In this document: positions 57,430 to 64,000 of the stretch, in pieces
How the letters are laid out: each line of letters opens with the position of its first letter
Position numbering within the stretch: position 1 is the first letter of the stretch
NCBI RefSeq assembly: GCF_014648095.1
Contig: NZ_BMQL01000025.1
Location: forward strand, 1-64,000
Length of the DNA: 64,000 nt
Source of the DNA: Deinococcus ruber
GTDB taxonomy: Bacteria > Deinococcota > Deinococci > Deinococcales > Deinococcaceae
Direction: 5' to 3'
Notes under the pieces: model-generated
Database searches by the model: none
Told to the model about the DNA's origin: nothing
Seen by the model: the letters and a program-made list of their open reading frames with translations, nothing else
Translations under genes and position numbers: made by a program

Positions 57430-60400
57430 TCAGTTCGAAAAATGATCAGAGAGGCTGTCAAGCCGTTGCCTTGCTCGACTCAACTCCTGTTTCAGAACAA
57501 CGGCGAGTGCTTCAGCATGCTCTGATCCGACCATATTGGCATGATTTCCGCCGACGGTTTTGACATCTACCGGTCTGCGCGTCACGTCTTCCCAGGTGAA
57601 TAGTGGCTCGATCAGCCAGCGATCCCTGGCCTTCAGGAGCACAACAGGGGCTTGCAGAGGTGCGGCATGATACCGGGCGGCGGCCTGTAAACTGGCCTGT
57701 ACAGACGCCGCAGACCAGGCAGGTACGTCGCCGGGAGTCGTCATGGATTGGTGGCGTTTCCAGCGTCTGACCACCGAGCGCCCTGCTGTCCGAAGTCGCC
57801 TGAGGTTCTTTCTCGTATACTCACGAGGCTGTTGCCATGCAGCACGTAACTCGTCGCTGCCTGCGCGATACAGTGCCTGTAGCCATAGAAAAGGTGACAC
57901 TTGTTGAGGTCTGGGTGTGTAGGTGTCGAGCAGCATCACCAGCCCTACCGTCTCCCCTGCCTGTTGGAGTTGCCGTGCCAGTTCGTAAGCGATCAGACCT
58001 CCGAAAGAGTGACCGCACAGAAAGTATGGTCCGTGCGGCTGCACCTGCCGGAGGGCAGGCAAGTAGCTGTCGGCGAGGGCGACCACACTTTGAACAGGTG
58101 TGATCTGTTTATTCGTTCCGGGTGCATCCAGTCCGTACACGGGTTGCTCAGGCGCCATTGCCGCCGCCAGTTCGCGAATGGAAGCGATCTGTCCACCGAT
58201 ACCTGGAATACAGAAGAGAGGGAGTTCTGAACCCCCTGGTTGAAGCGGTATCACCTGTGGCGGCAGGGGCACGGCTTCCGGCTCCAGATGCCGGGTCAAA
58301 GCTGCCACCGTCGGTTCCTGAAATAGGGCTGTGAGTGGGATTCTGACTCCAAAGGCAGATTCGATCTGTGCCATCAGGCGAGCGGCCAGCAGTGAGTGTC
58401 CGCCCAGATTGAAGAAGTTGTCGTGGAGGCCAATCGACTCAGGCGGGACTTCTAGGAGTGCTCCCCAGAGCGCCGCCACCTGCAGTTCGAGCGGAGTGCG
58501 TGCGGGGGCTGCGGAGCGGGGTGCCTCTGGCAGGGATGTGGATAAGCGTTCACGGTCAAGTTTTCCACTGGCTGTCAATGGCAACTCATCCAGGAAGACC
58601 ATGCGGGCGGGGATCAATGGAGCAGTGACTCGCTCTGCCAGGTACCTCCGCAATTCAGCCGCGCCGAGTGGTGGCTGTGCTGTCATGTAGGCGATCAGTT
58701 CTGCTTCTTCATCCTGGCTGAGCGTGACGGCGCAACTCCGAATCTGTGGATGTCCAAGCAGTACGGATTCGACGTCTTCGAGTTCGATGCGTACGCCCCG
58801 AATCTTGACCTGTCTGTCAAGGCGACCCAATATTCTGAGCATGCCATCAGGCAGAAAGACGGCGCGGTCACCACTGCGGTAGACCCGACCTGCATCGCCT
58901 GGGCTATCGAGAAAGCGCTCAGCAGTAAGGTGCGGCTGTCTGTGGTAGCCCCGTGCAAGACCGTGTCCCCCAATCAGCAACTCTCCAGCTAAACCGGGCG
59001 GAAGAACACGCAGATGAGCGTCCACCACATAGACCTGTGTGCCTCTTAGAGGTTGCCCTACAGGCACGAATCCATCTTCGTTCTGGGGCCTGACCTCGGT
59101 CCAGGTCGCATCGGCCGTCACTTCGGTCGAGCCATACAGATTGAGCAGCCTGGCCTGCGGAAAGTTGCGATAGAACTGCGACGCAAGGTCGGCGGTCAGT
59201 GTTTCGCCACTCGAACTCCAGAGCATCAGTCGGGGCAACTGATGCTGAGTCGGCCCAGTGTTCAGCAGCGCCCGGAGCAGACTCGGGACCAGGACGATGC
59301 GCGTCACTTCTTCCCGTCCGAGCAGTTCCAACAGGGCTGGGGGATCTCTGACCACCTCGTCGGGAACAATGATCAGAGGAATGCCTGCCAGCAGAGGGCC
59401 AAACACCTCCCACACACTATCCACGAAGCCGAGGGAGGTTTTCTGACAGCACACCTCTCCCTGTGAGAACGGGTACGTTTCCCACATCCAACGTAGGCGG
59501 TGGACAACGCCCCGGTGGACCCCGAGCACTCCTTTGGGCTGTCCTGTACTTCCAGAAGTGTACAGCACGTTTGCCAGTTGTTCAGGGCTACAAAGCAGGT
59601 CGAGATTCTCGCCCGCCTCGCTTTCAGTGCTGTGCGCCGCATGATCGAGATAGATGACTGGCACGGGGGAGTCTGTCAGCTGAGGCCGCAAATCATGGGT
59701 GCTCAGCACGACCAAGGGAGCCGCGTGTGCCAACACTTCCCGGAGACGGGCTGCTGGTTGTGCCGGATCGAGGGGCAGATACGCACCGCCTGCCTTCAGA
59801 ACGGCCAGCAAGGCGATGATGGCCCTGGGAGAGCGTGATAGATATACGGCTACCACTGTCTCTGAACCGACACCGAGCTGTCGCAGTTGCCGTGCTAATT
59901 GGTTAGCGGCCGTGTTGAGTTCGCCGTAACGTAGGGTTTGATTTTTGAAACGCAGCGCAGTGTGCTGAGGAATAAGACGTACCTGGGCTTCAAAAAGGCC
60001 ATGAATCGTCTCGTTTGGTGCGGGTGTGCGTTCTCCTCTCCAGCACTGAAGCAGTTGAAGCTCGTTCGGTGACACAAACGGAAGTTCGCCTATTTCTTGG
60101 TCCGGATCCACGACCACGGCTTCCAGGAGCCGAACGAAGCGGGACAGGAGCTGCTCGATGCTAGAGCGTTTAAACAGCGCGGTACTGTATTCCAGCGTCA
60201 GCCGTTCCTCACCTGGTAACTCAGTCACCGTGCAGCTCAGATCGAATTGTGCGCCTTCACGATCGAACTCCAGATACGATAGCTCCAGATTTTTGATCTG
60301 CTGGCGGGGCATCGGGACATTGATGTGGTTGAACATCACCTGCACCAGCGGCGAGCGGCTCAGGTCACGCGACGGCTGAAGATCAGCCACCAGTTGAGCG

Positions 60401-61725
60401 AACGGCATGTCCTGATGAGCGAACGCTTCAATCGCGACCTTGCGAACTCGGGCAAGTGCAGTGCGAAAACTCGGTTGACCGCTCAGATCAGTCCGCATGA
60501 CCAGGGTATTCACGAAGACCCCGATCAGCCGTTCGATACCCGGTGTTTGTCTGCCTGCGACAGGCGTTCCGACAGCGATGTCGTCAGTGCCGCTCCAACG
60601 CATCAGCAGCACCTTAAAGACGGTGAGCAGCAGCATGAAGAGTGTGGCGTCGTGTTGGCGTGCCAGGTTTCGCAGCCTAGCGATCAGCGGGGCGGGCAGC
60701 ACGTAAGAAACGCTTGCTCCGGTGAAGCCCATGAGCGCTGGACGTGGAAGATCAATAGGGAGGGCCAAGGGTGCCAATTGTCGAAGCTGGGATCGCCAAT
60801 ACGCACGCAGTTCTTCGAGTCCGTCGCCCTGAAGCCATTCACGCTGCCACGCTGCATAATCACGGTACTGCACCGGGAGAGGAGGAAGCACAGGCTGTTG
60901 CCCGTTCAGGCCCGCCTCATAGCCTGTTATGAACTCTTCTAACAGCACGCTGAGTGACCAAGCATCGGAATTCAGATGTGGCAAATCAAGCAGCAGGAGA
61001 TGATGTTCCTTATCCAGGTGGAACAGAGTAGCTCGGAAAACCGGTCCGAACCGGAAGTCAAAGGGCCGAGCGATCAAGCTGCGGATCTGCCTTCTGGCTT
61101 CCTCGTCCTGCCGTACTGACGGTACCGTTGTCAGGTCAATGCGCTCCAGATGAAATTCCGGTGCCAGCACACGCTGCCGTAGCTGCCCGTCCTCCTGTTC
61201 GAAGGTTGTCCTGAGTGCTTCATGTCTCTCGACAATCGCGCGGAGACTGGCTTCAGCGTTCTTGACCGACAGTGTTCCGCGGAGGCGGGCCGTTCCAACA
61301 ACGCTGTAAGCAGTTCCACCCGAGTCAAGTTGGTGGAGCAGCCACATGCGTTCTTGAGATAGTGAAGGGGGTGAGAGGAGAGAGTGCGGCCTCTTCTGTA
61401 CTGCTTTCAGATCCAGACTATCAGGGTGGCCCAGAGCCGTCTTTACTCTGGCGGCCATGCCTGTCAGCGTGGGAGTCGTAAAGAGTTCTGCCAGGGGTAT
61501 CCGCACCCGGTATCGCTCTTGTATACGCGCGGCCACCCTCACCACGCCAAGCGAATCACCACCGAGTTCGAAGAAGTGATCGGACGGTCTTACACCGGAT
61601 CGTCCCAGGACTTCCTGCCAGATCAGGGCGATTTCTGTCTCCAATGCCGAAGCAGGAACAGACGACGCATGTTCGGCCGGAAGATCATCAAGGTGGCTAA
61701 TACCGATAATGCGCATGCGGTGCAT
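57430..61725 (-). CDS. NRPS (PCP-C-A-PCP-TE), adenylation code like beta-alanine
   Basis: A 1,431-residue NRPS. PCP1 has Ser58 (GGDSL) and should accept the acyl chain from the ligase encoded just upstream. The C domain has H250 and D254 in PHLNSDAW, where the first His and the Gly of HHxxxDG are replaced but the catalytic His remains. The A domain has YTSGSTGQPKG at 722 and specificity residues V768 D769 W772 V811 S837 S839 L863 A871 D872, close to published beta-alanine codes (VDWVISLAD); Lys1055 is the A10 lysine. PCP2 has Ser1111, and the thioesterase Ser1240 (GHSFGG) and His1395. Predicted product: an N-acyl-beta-alanine, released as acid or ester. AGGAGG precedes the ATG. Confidence 0.93.
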   Translation of the reverse strand: MHRMRIIGISHLDDLPAEHASSVPASALETEIALIWQEVLGRSGVRPSDHFFELGGDSLGVVRVAARIQERYRVRIPLAELFTTPTLTGMAARVKTALGHPDSLDLKAVQKRPHSLLSPPSLSQERMWLLHQLDSGGTAYSVVGTARLRGTLSVKNAEASLRAIVERHEALRTTFEQEDGQLRQRVLAPEFHLERIDLTTVPSVRQDEEARRQIRSLIARPFDFRFGPVFRATLFHLDKEHHLLLLDLPHLNSDAWSLSVLLEEFITGYEAGLNGQQPVLPPLPVQYRDYAAWQREWLQGDGLEELRAYWRSQLRQLAPLALPIDLPRPALMGFTGASVSYVLPAPLIARLRNLARQHDATLFMLLLTVFKVLLMRWSGTDDIAVGTPVAGRQTPGIERLIGVFVNTLVMRTDLSGQPSFRTALARVRKVAIEAFAHQDMPFAQLVADLQPSRDLSRSPLVQVMFNHINVPMPRQQIKNLELSYLEFDREGAQFDLSCTVTELPGEERLTLEYSTALFKRSSIEQLLSRFVRLLEAVVVDPDQEIGELPFVSPNELQLLQCWRGERTPAPNETIHGLFEAQVRLIPQHTALRFKNQTLRYGELNTAANQLARQLRQLGVGSETVVAVYLSRSPRAIIALLAVLKAGGAYLPLDPAQPAARLREVLAHAAPLVVLSTHDLRPQLTDSPVPVIYLDHAAHSTESEAGENLDLLCSPEQLANVLYTSGSTGQPKGVLGVHRGVVHRLRWMWETYPFSQGEVCCQKTSLGFVDSVWEVFGPLLAGIPLIIVPDEVVRDPPALLELLGREEVTRIVLVPSLLRALLNTGPTQHQLPRLMLWSSSGETLTADLASQFYRNFPQARLLNLYGSTEVTADATWTEVRPQNEDGFVPVGQPLRGTQVYVVDAHLRVLPPGLAGELLIGGHGLARGYHRQPHLTAERFLDSPGDAGRVYRSGDRAVFLPDGMLRILGRLDRQVKIRGVRIELEDVESVLLGHPQIRSCAVTLSQDEEAELIAYMTAQPPLGAAELRRYLAERVTAPLIPARMVFLDELPLTASGKLDRERLSTSLPEAPRSAAPARTPLELQVAALWGALLEVPPESIGLHDNFFNLGGHSLLAARLMAQIESAFGVRIPLTALFQEPTVAALTRHLEPEAVPLPPQVIPLQPGGSELPLFCIPGIGGQIASIRELAAAMAPEQPVYGLDAPGTNKQITPVQSVVALADSYLPALRQVQPHGPYFLCGHSFGGLIAYELARQLQQAGETVGLVMLLDTYTPRPQQVSPFLWLQALYRAGSDELRAAWQQPREYTRKNLRRLRTAGRSVVRRWKRHQSMTTPGDVPAWSAASVQASLQAAARYHAAPLQAPVVLLKARDRWLIEPLFTWEDVTRRPVDVKTVGGNHANMVGSEHAEALAVVLKQELSRARQRLDSLSDHFSN

Positions 61726-61740
61726 GTCCTCCTGTCGCCC

Positions 61741-63450
61741 TCAGGTTCGGGGTGAGGCCTCGGAACTCGACAGATACAGTTCTCGGCCGCGCTGTCGTTG
61801 CAGTTTTCCTGTCTGTGTCCTAGGTAGGCTGCCACTTTCAACAAGGACGACGGCGTGAACAGGCAACTGAAAGCGGTCACCGATACGGCGACGCACAGCT
61901 GCGGTGATCTCAGCGACGTTCGCTGTTTCATACTCTGGTCTGATTTCCAGCACAAGAACTAACTGTTCCTCAAGAGCCACCTGAACCGAGAAGGCGATGC
62001 TTGCTGTGGGTACAAGGGCTGGATGTGCCTGCTCTGCCGTGTGTTCGAGATCGACGGCGTAGAGATTTTTTCCGTGGATGATGAGCATATCCTTGAGGCG
62101 TCCTGTGACATACAGCTCGCCTTGATGGATAAACCCCAGATCCCCAGTTCGTAGGAAGGGACCTTGTCCAGAACTTAGCTGCGCGTGAAAGACCTCCTCG
62201 GTCTGCTCGGCTTGGTTCCAATAGCCATCGGCAACCAAAGAGCCACCCAGCCAAATTTCCCCAACCCTGTCTTCCTCAAGTTCGCTCTTCTGTTCGGGAT
62301 CTACGATCTTCACCTGCTGGCCCGGAATCGGCAGACCGCAACTGACGATGGCTTGCCCTGCCTGTGCCGATGAAGAGTTGACCACCCTGCCTTCTTCTAG
62401 TGCAGTAGGGTCCACCCTCACGTACACAGGCTTGTCGGGTGTCTGTCTGGCATCGACGGTTGCCATCCCCTCAGACAGACCATACGTAATGGCGAAAGCG
62501 CGGCGCTGAAAGCCGACGGCTTCATAGCGTGTGGCGAATTGGTCCAGGGTTTCAAGGCGAATGGTTTCTGCCCCTAAAGGGGCGATCTGCCAGCAGCGCA
62601 GATCCAGAGTCCTCGCCTCCTCGACGCTGACTGCATCGACGCACGCTTGAAAGGCAAAGTTTGGGCCACCACTGCTGGTGGCCCGATAACGACTGATAGC
62701 ACGCAGCCAGCGCACTGGACGCTCAATCACTGTACTGGTCGGTAATACAATAGCATCAATATTTAGATACATAGGCTGTAAAACAGCTGCCCCTAAGCCC
62801 CAGATATGATAAAGAGGCATCCACGAGACGGTTGGCCCATCCGTCAGATACTCTAGGTCGCTGACAGCGTCAGCGAGCGCCGCTAAACGACGAATTAAAT
62901 GCCCATGGCTTAACATCACGCCGCGCGGTTTCCTGGTAGAGCCAGAGGTATACAGAAGTGAAGCGAGGGTTTCCGGTTGCGCAGGAAAAGGAGACCAGCT
63001 GTCCAACTGATCTGCGCTGTCCTGGAGCGCGGTCTCAATGGTTATAACCGGGAGTGACAATTTATCAAGCCATGAGCCGACAGAAGGCAGAAGTGTCGTC
63101 GTCGTCAATAGGATGCCTGCCTGGGCATCGGCTAACAAGGCATGTATTTCCTCAACAGGCTGGTTTGGCTGAGGTGGTGGCAGAGGGACTGTGACGAGAC
63201 CAGCGTAGAGTGCTCCAAAAAAGGCCACCACGATATCAGGACCTTCACCAAACAGAAGAGCGACACGGTCACCAGGACAGCTGCGCGCCATCAGCTGACG
63301 CGCGACGTGACGTGCTTGACGGTTTAGTTCCGCAAAACTGAGATGGCGTTCTAGGCCCTCACCCTGTGGTAGATACGTCAGCCCCCGATGAGGACCGTTT
63401 CCCGCCCGGTCCTGAAGCATCGTGGTCAGCGTGGGATACAGAGGTTTCAC
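61741..63450 (-). CDS. Fatty acyl-AMP ligase (FAAL)
   Basis: A 569-residue adenylate-forming enzyme that activates a fatty acid and loads it on a carrier domain. ATP motif LLYTSGSTRKPRGVMLSH (about residue 175), YGLSEGMATV, RTGDLGFIHQGELYVTGRLKDMLI and the C-terminal lysine in LPRTQTGKLQRQR are present; the wording GLSEGMATV and the size favour FAAL over acyl-CoA synthetase. Its stop lies 15 bases before the NRPS start and that NRPS begins with a PCP, so the acyl-AMP is probably passed straight to it. The start is a GTG at 63450 with no clear Shine-Dalgarno site. Confidence 0.9.
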   Translation of the reverse strand: MKPLYPTLTTMLQDRAGNGPHRGLTYLPQGEGLERHLSFAELNRQARHVARQLMARSCPGDRVALLFGEGPDIVVAFFGALYAGLVTVPLPPPQPNQPVEEIHALLADAQAGILLTTTTLLPSVGSWLDKLSLPVITIETALQDSADQLDSWSPFPAQPETLASLLYTSGSTRKPRGVMLSHGHLIRRLAALADAVSDLEYLTDGPTVSWMPLYHIWGLGAAVLQPMYLNIDAIVLPTSTVIERPVRWLRAISRYRATSSGGPNFAFQACVDAVSVEEARTLDLRCWQIAPLGAETIRLETLDQFATRYEAVGFQRRAFAITYGLSEGMATVDARQTPDKPVYVRVDPTALEEGRVVNSSSAQAGQAIVSCGLPIPGQQVKIVDPEQKSELEEDRVGEIWLGGSLVADGYWNQAEQTEEVFHAQLSSGQGPFLRTGDLGFIHQGELYVTGRLKDMLIIHGKNLYAVDLEHTAEQAHPALVPTASIAFSVQVALEEQLVLVLEIRPEYETANVAEITAAVRRRIGDRFQLPVHAVVLVESGSLPRTQTGKLQRQRGRELYLSSSEASPRT

Positions 63451-63502
63451 GTCGTTAGTCTAAAGTCGGTTCAGGTATAAAGTAAATATGGGCGCATAGA
63501 GA

Positions 63503-63520
63503 TTTCATAGAGGTATGAAA
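63503..63520 (-). promoter_or_regulatory. Inverted repeat ahead of the FAAL-NRPS operon
   Basis: TTTCATA (63503-63509) and TATGAAA (63514-63520) are perfect arms around GAGG, in an AT-rich stretch 53 bases upstream of the FAAL start. A TTTATA-like -10 lies between it and the gene. It is a candidate operator. Confidence 0.45.
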
Positions 63521-63580
63521 CAAAAATGATTCCAGTGTTCATTTTCGTGGCAAAGATCACGCCTGGACAGCTCTTATGTT

Positions 63581-64000
63581 TTATTTAGTGCCGTCGTACT
63601 GATAGGTGTAATAGTAGCCAGCTTCATTTCGGCGCACTTTATTCAATACAACGCCAATTAACTTCGTGTTGTTGGTCTGAACATCACGCATGACTCGCTG
63701 GATCTCAGGAACAGACGTTTCCTCGCTCGCAACCACCAACAGGAGTCCATCGGCGTGGCGCGCAACCACAAGTGCATCTGAAACGGCCAACACAGGAGGA
63801 GTGTCAATCAGCACGATGTCATAGGCCGTCGCCCACTGCTTCAGAAGTACTGGGAACTTCGCATCGGTCAGCAGGCTGGCAGCTCGCCGCCCACTTTCAC
63901 CTGCTGGAAGAATGTGAATGCCCTCGCCAACATCGATCGCGCTAGCCTGCTCTGGGTGTTCGAAGGCCAGGGCGATCGATGTCTGCTTGGCCTGGGTCGC
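63581..64000 (-). CDS. C-terminal part of a BY-kinase / CpsD-Wzc-type protein
   Basis: The frame is open from the window edge for 139 residues. It holds a Walker B-like segment YDIVLIDTPPVLAVSDA, LLLVVASEETSVPEIQRVM, and a C-terminal tyrosine cluster (GYYYTYQYDGTK), the autophosphorylation tail of bacterial tyrosine kinases that control polysaccharide chain length. An annotated start at 63814 would be false: the frame continues upstream with family sequence (LPAGESGRRAASLL, matching the LPxG..P.N.LL block). Walker A lies outside the window. It suggests that an exopolysaccharide cluster begins here. Confidence 0.88.
   Translation of the reverse strand, partial: ATQAKQTSIALAFEHPEQASAIDVGEGIHILPAGESGRRAASLLTDAKFPVLLKQWATAYDIVLIDTPPVLAVSDALVVARHADGLLLVVASEETSVPEIQRVMRDVQTNNTKLIGVVLNKVRRNEAGYYYTYQYDGTK

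Noticed and set aside
61741..63450. FAAL as a plain acyl-CoA synthetase
   Set aside because: The neighbour starts with a PCP 15 bases on and the motifs match FAAL better; acyl-CoA formation cannot be fully excluded.

Overview
The window is high-GC, densely packed bacterial DNA with few and short intergenic gaps, many 4-base ATGA/GTGA start-stop overlaps, and occasional GTG or TTG starts. Protein features (very small helical and zinc-ribbon proteins, DUF3105/DUF305 pair, ArsR-type sugar regulator, AAA-TPR-BTAD regulator) together with the composition suggest a Deinococcus-like organism; this is an inference from style, not a database match. I see no rRNA, tRNA, CRISPR array or insertion sequence.

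Layout. 1-2.5 kb: edge of a possible acyl-CoA ligase, a lipoprotein and an AI-2E family membrane protein. 2.9-9.4 kb: gltB and gltD, both subunits of NADPH glutamate synthase. 9.5-11.2 kb: a small zinc-ribbon protein and a DUF3105/DUF305 pair. 11.4-30.9 kb: the main accessory region, a co-directional hybrid polyketide/non-ribosomal peptide cluster: Sfp-type phosphopantetheinyl transferase, a fully reducing type I PKS (KS-AT-DH-degenerate MT-ER-KR-ACP), an NRPS with heterocyclisation, cysteine-adenylation (code DLYNLSLIW) and thiazoline-oxidase domains, a second NRPS piece that carries the missing C-terminal subdomain of the adenylation domain plus PCP and a terminal reductase, a class III aminotransferase, a two-domain GNAT, a HemN-like radical SAM protein with an expanded cysteine motif, a KAS III and a free ACP. 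Read together these predict a reduced alkyl chain joined to a thiazole, released as an aldehyde, aminated, and probably N-acylated and C-methylated.

30.9-39.9 kb: a small helical protein, an ArsR-type regulator with its own operator, a galactofuranose-type (YtfQRT-YjfF) ABC importer, a phytanoyl-CoA dioxygenase-like protein, a small unknown and aldose 1-epimerase. 39.9-44 kb: a large AAA/TPR/BTAD regulator and a DUF2231 membrane protein. 44.2-54 kb: an amino-sugar scavenging operon (ABC importer, secreted GH20 hexosaminidase, FAD oxidoreductase, DUF4127) facing a divergent GH3 NagZ-type hexosaminidase. 54-57.3 kb: two exported unknowns and a zinc alcohol dehydrogenase behind a LacI-like operator.

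57.4-64 kb: a second biosynthetic locus on the minus strand: a fatty acyl-AMP ligase and a PCP-C-A-PCP-TE NRPS whose adenylation code (VDWVSSLAD) resembles beta-alanine codes, predicting an N-acyl-beta-alanine type lipid; next to it is the C-terminal part of a tyrosine-rich BY-kinase of exopolysaccharide type that runs off the window. The gene lengths and starts below were chosen from ribosome-binding sites and overlaps; functions are inferred from motifs read by eye.
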